From: Tenacibaculum sp. | GTDB taxonomy: Bacteria; Bacteroidota; Bacteroidia; Flavobacteriales; Flavobacteriaceae | DNA: 64,000 nucleotides | Assembly (NCBI GenBank): GCA_022448525.1 | Contig: JAKVCX010000005.1 | Coordinates: 325,540-389,539 of the forward strand | Direction: 5' to 3' | Part shown: one piece after another, positions 34,765 to 43,573 of the stretch | Numbering within the stretch: position 1 is the stretch's first letter | Layout of the letters: every line of letters begins with the position of its first letter | Program-made: the position numbers and the translations under genes | Notes under the pieces: generated by a model | Told to the model about the DNA's origin: nothing | What the model saw: the letters and a program-made list of their open reading frames with translations, nothing else | Databases searched by the model: none

Positions 34765-35925
34765 TTAATGTATTTCAGATAAAAAGCATCCGTTAAGTCG
34801 ATCAAATTCTTCTTTTGTATTGTATAAATGACAAGAGATACGAACATAATTCCCGCGATAAGAAACAAAAATCTTCTCTTGTTGTAATCGATTTTTCAAA
34901 CTTTCCATTTGAATGGTTTCAGGTAGTTGAATTCCAAATAAATGTTTTGCTCGGAAATCATCGTTTTCTATAAAACATCCAACTTCTTTTAAGTTTTGAA
35001 CAAACTCAGAAGTAATCTCATGACAATAGTTTTGAATATCATTCGGATTCCAATGGAGTAATTGAGTTAGTGCTGCAATTTGCATTTCTGTATAGATAAA
35101 ACTTCCATGTTCACCAACAGAATATCTATTTGCTAAAGGTTTATATTTCGGTTGATAATTGGTTAAACCACTTAAATTTTCACTATCCAATCGATTAGAC
35201 CAATTTTCTTCAATAGGAATACCATCGTCAAAATAAGAACCAAAATAAGCGTACGCACATCCGTAAGGTCCGAATAACCATTTGTAACCTGCACAAACTA
35301 ATGCATCAGGTTGCAACTCTTCAATAGAAAATGGTAAAGCGCCAACTGATTGACTACCATCAATTATAAACAAAGAATTTTGTTCGAAACATTTTTCTCG
35401 AATTGCTTTCAAATTAAAAAGAGTTCCGTTTGCCCAGTGGATATTTCCCATTGCAACAACCGCCGTTTTAGCCGAAATAGAACTTAGAATGTTCTCATTC
35501 CATTTTTTTCCTTTATCTGAATTAGTTTTTGGTTGTTCGGCAATTTTAATTACAGCATTATATTTAAGTGCTAAACGTTCCCAGACATAATAGTTGCTCG
35601 GGAATTGTTCTTCGATAAGAAGAATTTCGTCACCTTTTTTTAATTGAATGTTGTTAGCAACCGTAGCTAATCCATAAGAAACAGAAGGAATACAAGCTAT
35701 TCTATTATAGTCTTCCGCTTTTATAAGTTTCGTAAATAATTTTTTCAGTTTAATGATTGGATCAAAATAACGATCGGCTGTAATTAGGTAAGGATGACTT
35801 TTCTCTTTTACAGTTTTAATTCCTGCTTCTTCTACACTTTTAAAAGAGGGAGATTGACTCGCAATATTTAAATAGGTAATATTATCAGGTAGATAAAATA
35901 GATCTTTTTGATTCGTTAAACTCAT
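34765..35925 (-). CDS. Class V aminotransferase / cysteine-desulfurase-like PLP enzyme
   Basis: A 386-residue PLP enzyme. The PLP-binding lysine lies in CAGYKWLFGPYG, the aspartate in FIIDGSQSVGAL, and SLAIAPSVSYGLATVA-like IPSVSYGLATVAN is the phosphate-binding region. The start at 35925 (MSLTNQKDLFYL) is preferred, since the upstream extension is hydrophobic and atypical. Family members include cysteine desulfurases, kynureninases and isopenicillin-epimerase-like enzymes; the catalytic loop cysteine of true desulfurases is not evident. It pairs with the Nudix gene 2 bp downstream. Confidence 0.85.
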   Translation of the reverse strand: MSLTNQKDLFYLPDNITYLNIASQSPSFKSVEEAGIKTVKEKSHPYLITADRYFDPIIKLKKLFTKLIKAEDYNRIACIPSVSYGLATVANNIQLKKGDEILLIEEQFPSNYYVWERLALKYNAVIKIAEQPKTNSDKGKKWNENILSSISAKTAVVAMGNIHWANGTLFNLKAIREKCFEQNSLFIIDGSQSVGALPFSIEELQPDALVCAGYKWLFGPYGCAYAYFGSYFDDGIPIEENWSNRLDSENLSGLTNYQPKYKPLANRYSVGEHGSFIYTEMQIAALTQLLHWNPNDIQNYCHEITSEFVQNLKEVGCFIENDDFRAKHLFGIQLPETIQMESLKNRLQQEKIFVSYRGNYVRISCHLYNTKEEFDRLNGCFLSEIH

Positions 35926-35955
35926 TTTAAATGTATTTGTTATAAAAATAAAAAA

Positions 35956-36013
35956 TGTCACTTTGAACACTTGTTAAATCTTTGCTAGATTTTTCAAGAT
36001 GTTCAAAATGACA
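35956..36013. repeat. 58-bp imperfect inverted repeat (REP-like)
   Basis: The outer arms TGTCACTTTGAACA and TGTTCAAAATGACA pair with two mismatches. The inner part has perfect CTTG/CAAG and ATCT/AGAT pairs around a short loop, so the whole folds into one long hairpin. It lies between the aminotransferase start and the M42 stop. Its form resembles dispersed palindromic elements with TGTCATTTCGA-type ends seen in Flavobacteriaceae. No second copy occurs in the window. Confidence 0.7.
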
Positions 36014-36036
36014 CAATTCTATAATCTCTGTTAATA

Positions 36037-37128
36037 TTATTTAAAGTAAGAGAAATCTTCTCCGTCTTCAATTTTTAACAGTGCATGATAAATCATTTTA
36101 ATAACGTTTTCTACATCTTCTCTATGAACCATTTCAACAGTAGTGTGCATGTAACGTAAAGGCAATGAAATAAGTGCAGAAGCAACACCTCCATTACTGT
36201 AAGCAAAAGCATCAGTATCTGTTCCAGTAGATCTTGATAAAGCTGATCTTTGGAAAGGAATGTTATTTTCTTCAGCTCCTTCAATAATTAAATCTCTCAG
36301 TTTTTGTTGAACAGCTGGAGCATAAGCGATAACTGGACCTTTTCCAATTTCTTGATGACCTTGCTTTTTCATGTCAATCATTGGTGTGGTAGTATCATGA
36401 GTTACATCTGTAACAATAGCAACATTTGGTTGAATTGTTTCTGTAATCATTTCAGCTCCACGTAATCCAATTTCTTCCTGAACTGAATTTGTAATATATA
36501 ATCCGAAAGGAAGTTTCTTTTTATTTTCATGAAGTAAACGAGCAACTTCAGCAATCATGAATCCTCCCATTCGGTTATCTAAAGCACGACAAACGAATTT
36601 ATTTTCATTTAAAATGTGAAACTCGTCTGGATATGTAATTACACAACCAACATGAACACCGAGTGCTTCAACTTCTTCTTTGTTTGCGCAACCAACATCA
36701 ATAAAAATATTATCTTGTTTTGGTGGAGTTTCATTTCCTTTATCTCTAGTATGAATTGCAGGCCAACCAAAAACTCCTTTTACGATTCCGTTTTTTGTAT
36801 GGATATTCACAACTTTACTAGGAGCGATTTGGTGATCACTACCTCCGTTTCTTACTACATAAATTAATCCTTTATCAGAAATATAATTTACATACCAAGA
36901 AATTTCATCTGCATGTCCTTCAATAACAACCTTATATTTTGCATCAGGATTGATAACACCAACAGCACTTCCGTAGGTGTCAGTAATGAATTCATCAACA
37001 TAAGGCTTTAGATAGTCCATCCAAATCTTTTGTCCTTCCCATTCATATCCAGTAGGAGCTGCGTTGTTTAAGTATTTCTCTAAAAAATCAATAGAGTCTT
37101 TAGTTAATATGGTTTTATTTTCTGACAT
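36037..37128 (-). CDS. M42 family metallo-aminopeptidase
   Basis: A 363-residue cytoplasmic aminopeptidase of the glutamyl-aminopeptidase/TET family, which forms dodecameric assemblies and degrades short peptides. The di-metal motifs are GHADEIS (H72, D74), ALDNRMGGFM, the catalytic pair EEIGLRGAE and VTDVTHDT, with a C-terminal LPLRYMHTTVEM. Length is normal. The REP-like hairpin follows its stop. It lies 9 bp before the acyltransferase gene. Confidence 0.93.
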   Translation of the reverse strand: MSENKTILTKDSIDFLEKYLNNAAPTGYEWEGQKIWMDYLKPYVDEFITDTYGSAVGVINPDAKYKVVIEGHADEISWYVNYISDKGLIYVVRNGGSDHQIAPSKVVNIHTKNGIVKGVFGWPAIHTRDKGNETPPKQDNIFIDVGCANKEEVEALGVHVGCVITYPDEFHILNENKFVCRALDNRMGGFMIAEVARLLHENKKKLPFGLYITNSVQEEIGLRGAEMITETIQPNVAIVTDVTHDTTTPMIDMKKQGHQEIGKGPVIAYAPAVQQKLRDLIIEGAEENNIPFQRSALSRSTGTDTDAFAYSNGGVASALISLPLRYMHTTVEMVHREDVENVIKMIYHALLKIEDGEDFSYFK

Positions 37129-37137
37129 AATTTGATT

Positions 37138-38001
37138 TTAATATTCTTCTTTCTTTGATTTATCTTTTTTCTTTTCTTCTTCCTTTTTCTTGTTATCAGC
37201 TCCCCAAAAACGTCTACTTTCAATAAACTCTTCCTGTTCTTTTAATTGTTTTGGAGTTAATACTTTCAAGAATGAAGGATGTTGTTCAATAGCAAACTCA
37301 ATTTTTTCAACGATACTACTAACATCTTCATTTTCATAATCAATCTCAAGAGGTTCTTTAATAACCATTGATTGTAAAACATTACGTTTTTTAATCATAA
37401 GTCCTTTTTTATCAAAAGACCTTCTAAATCCATCAATTACTATAGGTACAACTGTTGGTTTGAAAGTTTTAATAATATGAGCAGTTCCTCGTCTAATTGG
37501 TTTAAACGGAGTGGTAGTTCCTTGTGGGAATGTTATTACCCAACCATCTTTTAATGCAGTTCCAATATTCGAAATATCAGACATTTTAACCTGTCGGTTT
37601 ATATTTTTACCAGCACTTCTCCAAGTTCTTTCTACTGAAACTGATCCAACATAGGCAAAAATTCTTGGTAATAAACCTGATTTCATTGTTTCACCAGCAG
37701 CAACGTAATATAAATTCAATTTTGGTTTCCATAAATAACCAACGTTTTTAATATTATCGTCTCTTCCTTTTAATGCTGCATTGAAAACATGAAACATGGC
37801 AGCAACATCTGCAAAGTAAGTTTGGTGATTAGAAATGAATAAAATATTCTTGTCTGGTAATTGTCTAAGTATTTCAGAACCTTCAATTTGAAGTTCGTTA
37901 AAGCTTCTATATCTACTGTGAGAAATAACTCCTAAAATTTGAATTAAGAAGCGTTTGATAAATAAAATATGACCAAAAGGATTCCTTTTAAATAGGGGCA
38001 T
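37138..38001 (-). CDS. PlsC-like 1-acylglycerol-3-phosphate acyltransferase
   Basis: A 287-residue membrane-associated acyltransferase. The acceptor-side motif reads SNHQTYFADV, in which H59 and D65 are five residues apart, while most PlsC proteins have HX4D. The second motif FPQGTTTPF replaces FPEGTRS. Block III PVVPIVIDGF is present. The C-terminus is a lysine-rich tail (KKKEEEKKKDKSKKEE). A form of this kind is common in Flavobacteriaceae, so it is likely functional, but the acyl acceptor may differ. It precedes the M42 gene by 9 bp. Confidence 0.85.
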   Translation of the reverse strand: MPLFKRNPFGHILFIKRFLIQILGVISHSRYRSFNELQIEGSEILRQLPDKNILFISNHQTYFADVAAMFHVFNAALKGRDDNIKNVGYLWKPKLNLYYVAAGETMKSGLLPRIFAYVGSVSVERTWRSAGKNINRQVKMSDISNIGTALKDGWVITFPQGTTTPFKPIRRGTAHIIKTFKPTVVPIVIDGFRRSFDKKGLMIKKRNVLQSMVIKEPLEIDYENEDVSSIVEKIEFAIEQHPSFLKVLTPKQLKEQEEFIESRRFWGADNKKKEEEKKKDKSKKEEY

Positions 38002-38039
38002 AAATACTGTTTTAGTTAAACAAATTTATAAAAACATTT

Positions 38040-38675
38040 TTATTCAATTTCTTTCATTAAATCTTTTATTTCAGATAACATCATTGCGGTAGCTCCCCAA
38101 ACAACGTGATCATAAAATTTAAAACACGGAACCTCAATCTCTTTCATGTAAGATGTTTCCATAACGATAGAAGAAATATTTTCTTCGTTTAAAAGTGCAG
38201 CTGCTTCAATTTCAATTAGTTTTGCTACTTCTTCATTTGGAATTAAAGAAGGTTTTTCATCTAAAAAACCAATAAAAGGAGTAACCATAAAATTGCTTGG
38301 TGGGATATAAGTATCCGATAATTGTCTAATAACTTCTACTGAATTTCTAAAAACACCAACTTCTTCTTCCAACTCTCTAAGAGCGGTTTGTCGCATATTA
38401 TCGTCTTCTTGATCGTATTTTCCCCCAGGAAAACTTATTTGAGCGGAATGTGTTCCGTTATAGCTAGCTCTTTGTGTTAATAAAAAAGTTGTTTTGTTTT
38501 GTTCATCGGGGTAAAACAAAGCCATTACAGCAGCCTTTCTTGGATTGCTATTTTTAATTTTTTCTTCAGAAATTTTAATTCTCAATTCTGGAACCAATTT
38601 GAATTGAGATTCCAACCCGCCTAAAGGTTTTGTTTTTAAAAGGTTAATTTGATCTTTAAAATGAGAAAACTTCAT
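38040..38675 (-). CDS. CoA pyrophosphatase-type Nudix hydrolase
   Basis: A 211-residue Nudix hydrolase of the CoA diphosphatase group (splits CoA to phosphopantetheine and 3',5'-ADP). The sequence ISFPGGKYDQEDDNMRQTAL followed by RELEEEVGV is the Nudix box in the form usual for this group, preceded by LTQRASYNGTHSAQ, a CoA-Nudix signature. It lies 38 bp before the acyltransferase gene. Confidence 0.88.
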   Translation of the reverse strand: MKFSHFKDQINLLKTKPLGGLESQFKLVPELRIKISEEKIKNSNPRKAAVMALFYPDEQNKTTFLLTQRASYNGTHSAQISFPGGKYDQEDDNMRQTALRELEEEVGVFRNSVEVIRQLSDTYIPPSNFMVTPFIGFLDEKPSLIPNEEVAKLIEIEAAALLNEENISSIVMETSYMKEIEVPCFKFYDHVVWGATAMMLSEIKDLMKEIE

Positions 38676-38753
38676 GAATGCTGTTACTTTTATGATTTTT
38701 TGTGTCTAATAAAGTAGTTTGAGACTCATAATTACCCACAAACTACAAAAGAT

Positions 38754-39056
38754 ATGAAGATAGAAAATAAATATACAAAATTACTACTTGGAATTTTATT
38801 TGACGTAATAGGTTATACTTCTTACATAATTCCAGGTATTGCTGAATTAACAGATATTATTTGGGCGCCGGCTTCTGCTTATTTAATGACCAAGTTGTAT
38901 AAAGGAAAAAAAGGTAAAATTGCCGCAGTTATTGCTTTTGTGGAAGAAGCAATGCCTTGGTTAGATATCATTCCTACATTTACCTTAATGTGGTTTTATA
39001 CCTATGTTTTTAATTCGGGAAATAAAAAAGAAACAACAAAAATTATCGAAGTTTAA
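38754..39056 (+). CDS. Small membrane protein of unknown function
   Basis: A 100-residue protein with about three hydrophobic segments (10-30, 36-50, 72-90). A lysine-rich loop (YKGKKGK) lies between them. No family recognised, though the layout (GYTSYIIPGIAELTDIIWAP) looks conserved. It overlaps the convergent 39053-39364 gene by 4 bp. Confidence 0.65.
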   Translation: MKIENKYTKLLLGILFDVIGYTSYIIPGIAELTDIIWAPASAYLMTKLYKGKKGKIAAVIAFVEEAMPWLDIIPTFTLMWFYTYVFNSGNKKETTKIIEV

Positions 39057-39364
39057 TTCTTTTTATTGAAAAGAAATCCGAAACCTAGTCTGCTTAAAAA
39101 CTTTTTTTCAAATTCCCAAAAGAAACGAAACTGACCAAAAAGCCATCCAACTATTGGTAAAGTAGTTTGATAAATTGGAAATATTAAAAGAATACGAAGA
39201 GGGTAATAAATCCAAGGATTTACAGTTTCTGAAGACAAGCCAAGAAAAGCAGTAACTGGTTTTGCTACCCAAGCAGAAAAAGATCCGTTAATTGCAAAAA
39301 CAATTAATACAGCTACAACATCCCAATTCGTTTTTAAACCCCAACGTTCTTTTAGTTTTTCCAA
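39053..39364 (-). CDS. Small membrane protein, DUF6787-like
   Basis: A 103-residue protein with two to three membrane segments. It carries the aromatic stretch FGQFRFFWEFEKKFLSRLGF near its end and WGLKTNWDV at its start. This resembles a small Flavobacteriaceae family (DUF6787, sometimes mislabelled as a lipoprotein transferase). Function unknown. Confidence 0.65.
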   Translation of the reverse strand: MEKLKERWGLKTNWDVVAVLIVFAINGSFSAWVAKPVTAFLGLSSETVNPWIYYPLRILLIFPIYQTTLPIVGWLFGQFRFFWEFEKKFLSRLGFGFLFNKKN

Positions 39365-39407
39365 AATAAGAAGTTAAATATTTTCGGGGGCAAAAGTATA
39401 TAAAAGA

Positions 39408-39437
39408 AAAAGGGTAAACAAATGTGTTTACCCTTTT
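39408..39437. terminator. Terminator for the DUF937 gene
   Basis: AAAAGGGTAAACA AATG TGTTTACCCTTTT, a 13-bp stem with a 4-nt loop, 20 bp past the DUF937 stop. A/T runs on both sides allow it to work in both directions. Confidence 0.85.
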
Positions 39438-39457
39438 GTTATTATGTAGATTGAATC

Positions 39458-40099
39458 TTATTTCTTACCAAATAAACCACCTAAAAGTCCACCTAATAAA
39501 CCTCCAGATTTTTTTTGACTACCACCAAGTACCATTCCAGCAACATCGTCAATAACACTACCGTCACCATCAGCGTCTAATATTTTCTCAAGGAAACTTT
39601 GTTCGTTTTGTGTTTTACTTCCACCTAACATTCCACCAAGTAAATCTCCTAGTCCTCCAGAATTACTTACTCCGGTTTGTCTAGATTGTTTTCCTAATAA
39701 TCCCATTAAGATTGGCGCAGCAGTTTGTAAAATATTTCCAACAGCACCAACATCCATACCCGCTTTTTGTCCAATAACTTGTTGTACACCTTGTTGTTTA
39801 GAGCCTAAAATATGTCCAAGAATCTTTCCACCATCATCTACAACATCTTTGTTAACTCCTCCATTAAATAAATCACCAAGATTGTCTAAAATACCTCCGT
39901 CATGTTTATTTAAAGCTCCCATTAATCCTTCAGCTCCTTGTGGAGTTGCGGCATTACGTTCCATCGCTTTCATCAGCACAGGTAAAGCCATAGTTAATAC
40001 ACTTCCTGTTTTGTTACTGTCTTGTCCAGTTGAACCAGCAACACCACTAATGATAGTTTTTCCCATTGGGCTATTTAATAAGTCTAAGATTCCTTCCAT
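39458..40099 (-). CDS. DUF937 family glycine-rich protein
   Basis: A 213-residue protein. It begins MEGILDLLNSPMGKTIISGV and contains the DUF937 signatures TALPVLMKAMERNAATPQGA-like LPVLMKAMERNAATPQGAEG and GGILGHILGSKQQGV-type repeats. The C-terminal part includes LDADGDGSVIDDV, an EF-hand-like calcium loop, and ends in GGLLGGLLGGLFGKK. No signal peptide. The role of the family is unknown. Confidence 0.85.
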   Translation of the reverse strand: MEGILDLLNSPMGKTIISGVAGSTGQDSNKTGSVLTMALPVLMKAMERNAATPQGAEGLMGALNKHDGGILDNLGDLFNGGVNKDVVDDGGKILGHILGSKQQGVQQVIGQKAGMDVGAVGNILQTAAPILMGLLGKQSRQTGVSNSGGLGDLLGGMLGGSKTQNEQSFLEKILDADGDGSVIDDVAGMVLGGSQKKSGGLLGGLLGGLFGKK

Positions 40100-40262
40100 T
40101 TTCTATTAGTTTTTATTTTAATTAATACTCTGACAGTTATATTGACACAAGATACAAAAAGAAGTCACATATTTTTTTTTGAATTTTGAACAGATAAATG
40201 TTTTAAATACTAATTGTAATCAATTTTATATTTTTACAGACATTACAAACCAATATAAAGAA

Positions 40263-41588
40263 ATGAAGAAATTAGCACTACACTGGAAAATATTAATTGG
40301 AATGGTTTTAGGAATTGTCTTCGGAGTTATTATGACTTCAGTTGAAGGCGGTTCAGGTTTCGTAGGAAATTGGATAAAACCTTTCGGTTCAATATTTGTA
40401 AAATTATTAAAACTAATTGCAGTCCCTTTAATTATTGCTTCCCTTATCAAAGGAATTTCTGATTTAAAAGATATCTCGAAATTTAAAAATATTGGATTAA
40501 GAACTATCGGGATTTATATTGGTACAACGGTAATTGCAATTACCATTGGATTACTTTTAGTAAATGTTGTAAAACCTGGTGAAGGAATTTCTGAGGAAAC
40601 AATTGAAAAGTTAACACAAACTTATGCAAATAGTGATGGAGTTAAAGCAAAGATTGCCGAGGCTTCAAGACAAAAAAATAGTGGGCCATTACAGTTTTTA
40701 GTTGATATGGTTCCTGATAATGCGATGAAAGCAATGAGTAATAATAAAGCGATGTTGCAAGTAATTTTCTTTACTATATTTTTCGGAATTTCAATGTTAT
40801 TAATAGGTGAGAAAAAATCAGAACCATTGAAAAATTTCTTTGATTCATTGAATGAAGTTGTTTTGAAAATGGTTGATTTGATAATGTTATTTGCACCATA
40901 TGCTGTTTTTGCATTACTGGCAAATGTTGTAGTTTCCTCAAATGATCCAGATTTATTAATTGCCTTATTAAAGTATGGATTGACAGTTGTGTTTGGATTG
41001 TTGCTGATGGTTGTATTCTACATGATAATTATGAGCATATTTGTGAAGAAGAATCCACTATGGTTTTTAAAACAAATTAGTCCGGCACAGTTATTAGCAT
41101 TTTCAACAAGTTCAAGTGCAGCAACTTTGCCTGTGACTATGGAGAGAGTAGAAGAGCATGTTGGTGTTGATAAAGAAGTGTCAAGTTTTGTTTTACCAGT
41201 AGGAGCAACAATTAATATGGATGGAACTAGTTTATATCAAGCTGTGGCTGCTGTTTTCATTGCACAAGCATTAAGTTTTGATTTGTCTTTTGCGGATCAA
41301 TTGACAATTATATTAACTGCTTTATTAGCTTCTATTGGTTCTGCTGCAGTTCCCGGAGCAGGAATGGTTATGTTGGTAATAGTTTTAGAAGCTGTAGGTT
41401 TTCCAGCTGATAAATTGGCAATTGGACTAGCTTTAATATTTGCTGTTGACAGACCATTAGATATGTGTAGAACAGTTATTAATGTTACAGGAGATGCTAC
41501 CGTTGCAACTTTGGTAGCGAAGTCAGTTGGGAAATTAGGTGATCCAAAACCAAAAAATTGGGACGATAATTATGATGCAGTAAAATAA
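40263..41588 (+). CDS. Dicarboxylate/amino acid:cation symporter (DAACS family)
   Basis: A 441-residue inner-membrane carrier that imports dicarboxylates or glutamate/aspartate with sodium or protons. Eight transmembrane segments and two hairpins are expected. The signature motifs are the serine-rich loop FSTSSSAATLPVTM, GATINMDGTSLYQ and PGAGMVMLV, and CRTVINVTGDA carries the substrate-binding Asp/Asn. The start at 40263 (MKKLALHWKILIG) is preferred; an extension of 28 codons upstream is polar and atypical. A terminator hairpin follows. Confidence 0.93.
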   Translation: MKKLALHWKILIGMVLGIVFGVIMTSVEGGSGFVGNWIKPFGSIFVKLLKLIAVPLIIASLIKGISDLKDISKFKNIGLRTIGIYIGTTVIAITIGLLLVNVVKPGEGISEETIEKLTQTYANSDGVKAKIAEASRQKNSGPLQFLVDMVPDNAMKAMSNNKAMLQVIFFTIFFGISMLLIGEKKSEPLKNFFDSLNEVVLKMVDLIMLFAPYAVFALLANVVVSSNDPDLLIALLKYGLTVVFGLLLMVVFYMIIMSIFVKKNPLWFLKQISPAQLLAFSTSSSAATLPVTMERVEEHVGVDKEVSSFVLPVGATINMDGTSLYQAVAAVFIAQALSFDLSFADQLTIILTALLASIGSAAVPGAGMVMLVIVLEAVGFPADKLAIGLALIFAVDRPLDMCRTVINVTGDATVATLVAKSVGKLGDPKPKNWDDNYDAVK

Positions 41589-41626
41589 TTTTATTAGCAT
41601 TACATATTCAAAAAAAGAGTATTTTT

Positions 41627-41663
41627 AAAACACCGTTACAGTAAATGTAATTGGTGTTTTTTT
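41627..41663 (+). terminator. Terminator after the symporter gene
   Basis: AAAACACC-GTTACA / TGTAAT-TGGTGTTTTTTT, a 14-bp stem with one irregularity and a T run, about 38 bp after the stop. Confidence 0.75.
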
Positions 41664-41708
41664 AGCAAAAAAAAGTAAATAGAAACTAACTTAAACTTAT
41701 TAGAGCAA

Positions 41709-42740
41709 ATGAATATTTGTTTTTTAATGTATCCTTGGGAAGAAATTAAACCAGATAATGATTCTTCATTAACACTAATACATGAATGTGCGAAAAGAGG
41801 TCATGGAGTTGCCATTTGTACACCTTCTAATTTAACTATTAGAAATAGTGTTACTAACGCTTTTTGTACAATTATCAATAGAATGGAAAAGATACCTTCT
41901 TCTCCAAAATCATATTACAAAAAAGCAACTACAAGAGAAGAAATGCTTCCTTTAGCTGGTTTCGATGCTATTTTTATGAGGGCGAATCCACCATTAGATC
42001 CATTAATGCTAAACTTTTTAGATTCTGTAAAAGACGATGTGTTTATCATTAATTCTGTTCAAGGAATGCGAGAAGCAAATAATAAATTATATACCGCAGT
42101 TTTTGAAGATCCTAATAATGATATAATTCCTGTTACTCACGTCTCAAAAAACAAGAATTATTTAATTAAAACTATTGAAGAATCTAATTCTGATAAGATG
42201 ATTCTAAAACCATTAAATGGTTATGGAGGATCAGGAGTTATTTTAATTGAAAAATCAGCAATGGGAAATATCAATTCTTTGTTAGATTTTTATATCAGTA
42301 AAAGTGATGGTTCCTCTGATTATGTAATTCTTCAGGAATATATTGAAGGAGCAGAAAAAGGAGATGTTAGAATCTTACTTTTAAATGGATTGCCAATTGG
42401 TGCGATGAAAAGAATTCCAGGAGAAAAAGACCATCGTTCAAATGTTACAGCTGGTGGTAGAGTAGAGAAGCATCGATTAACTCAAGCTGAAAAAATATTA
42501 TGTAAAAAAATAGGACCGAAATTAGTTAAAGACGGTTTGTACTTTGTTGGAATTGATGTGATTAATGGTAAGTTAGTGGAGGTTAATGTAATGAGTCCAG
42601 GTGGGATTACTTATATCAATAAAGTTTCAAAAGTAAAATTACAAGAGAAGGTTGTAGATTTTCTTGAAAGTAAAATTTTGGAGAAAAATGCTGCTTTTAG
42701 AAGAATGACAGATCTAAAAAAACAAGTGGATGAAGCTTAA
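41709..42740 (+). CDS. GshB-like ATP-grasp ligase
   Basis: A 343-residue ligase. An N-terminal pre-ATP-grasp domain (MNICFLMYPWEEI) is followed by the ATP-grasp fold: MILKPLNGYGGSGVILIEK (glycine-rich phosphate loop), VILQEYIEGAEKGDVRILLL, the arginine in DHRSNVTAGG, and the metal site VEVNVMSPGGITYIN. The closest known family is glutathione synthetase, but the N-terminal part differs, no gamma-glutamylcysteine ligase is nearby, and this cell appears to use bacillithiol. A peptide-forming or tagging ligase is thus a good alternative. First of five genes; it overlaps the next by 11 bp. Confidence 0.88.
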   Translation: MNICFLMYPWEEIKPDNDSSLTLIHECAKRGHGVAICTPSNLTIRNSVTNAFCTIINRMEKIPSSPKSYYKKATTREEMLPLAGFDAIFMRANPPLDPLMLNFLDSVKDDVFIINSVQGMREANNKLYTAVFEDPNNDIIPVTHVSKNKNYLIKTIEESNSDKMILKPLNGYGGSGVILIEKSAMGNINSLLDFYISKSDGSSDYVILQEYIEGAEKGDVRILLLNGLPIGAMKRIPGEKDHRSNVTAGGRVEKHRLTQAEKILCKKIGPKLVKDGLYFVGIDVINGKLVEVNVMSPGGITYINKVSKVKLQEKVVDFLESKILEKNAAFRRMTDLKKQVDEA

Positions 42741-43572
42741 AATTACTTCACCAATTGTTACTGCTGATTGGTTACGGAAACATATCAAAGCTGATAACGT
42801 AGTTATTTTAGACGCCACAATAAAAAAAGTCGGTTCGTTAGAAGGAGGTTTAGAGAATAAATCTTTAATTCCAAATACTATATTCTTCGATTTAAAGAAT
42901 GTTTTCTTGGATAAAAATGGTGAGTTTCCAAATACAATTCCTAACGAGAAGTATTTCGAAGAGCAAGTTCAAAATTTAGGAATTGATAAAGATTCATGTA
43001 TCATTATTTACGATAATCTAGGTGTCTATTCTTCACCAAGAGCTTGGTGGTTATTTAAAGTATTTGGGTTTCATAATGTTGCTGTACTTAATGGAGGATT
43101 GCCAAAGTGGATTGAATCTGGTTTTGAAGTTGTAGAAGAATACACAGAACCTCTCTCTAAAGGGAATTTTACCGCTAATTTAATTCAAGAACAAGTAACA
43201 AATTATCAACAAGTTCTTGAGAATATTACTTTGAATGAGAACTGTACAATTGATGCAAGATCAAATGAACGATTTTTAGCAAAAGTACCAGAGCCACGTA
43301 AAGATTTAAAAGGAGGTCATATTCCAAAATCAGTGAGCTTACCGTATATAGATGTTCAAGAGAATGGACAAATGAAGTCAAAAGAAGAATTAATAAAAAT
43401 ATTTGATAAGATTAATTCAGAAAATAAGAAATTTATATGTACCTGTGGATCTGGAGTTACAGCTTGTATTTTAGCATTGGCTCTTGAAATAGTAGGTAAC
43501 ACTAACTACTCGGTATATGATGGCTCGTGGACGGAATGGGCAAGTATACCAAATTTACCAATTGAAAAATAA
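42730..43572 (+). CDS. 3-mercaptopyruvate sulfurtransferase-like tandem rhodanese
   Basis: A 280-residue protein with two rhodanese domains (about 10-135 and 160-278). The C-terminal one has the active loop TCGSGVTAC with C239; CGSGVTA is typical of 3-mercaptopyruvate sulfurtransferases, whereas thiosulfate enzymes have CRxGxT. The N-terminal domain lacks an active cysteine, as is normal. It transfers sulfane sulfur to a thiol or to cyanide. The start overlaps the ligase gene, and only one base separates its stop from the next ATG (TAATATG). Confidence 0.9.
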   Translation: MKLKITSPIVTADWLRKHIKADNVVILDATIKKVGSLEGGLENKSLIPNTIFFDLKNVFLDKNGEFPNTIPNEKYFEEQVQNLGIDKDSCIIIYDNLGVYSSPRAWWLFKVFGFHNVAVLNGGLPKWIESGFEVVEEYTEPLSKGNFTANLIQEQVTNYQQVLENITLNENCTIDARSNERFLAKVPEPRKDLKGGHIPKSVSLPYIDVQENGQMKSKEELIKIFDKINSENKKFICTCGSGVTACILALALEIVGNTNYSVYDGSWTEWASIPNLPIEK

Positions 43573-43573
43573 T

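Noticed and set aside
38040-38675. A missing catalytic Glu in the CoA-Nudix box
   Set aside because: The form GGKxDxxD is normal for CoA-pyrophosphatase-type Nudix proteins, so it is not a defect.
41709-42740. Calling the ATP-grasp gene gshB outright
   Set aside because: No GshA is present in the window, bshC indicates bacillithiol use, and the N-terminal domain differs from glutathione synthetases. Only the family is supported.
42730-43572. Assigning the sulfurtransferase gene as thiosulfate rhodanese
   Set aside because: The active loop CGSGVTA is typical of mercaptopyruvate sulfurtransferases, not of thiosulfate enzymes.
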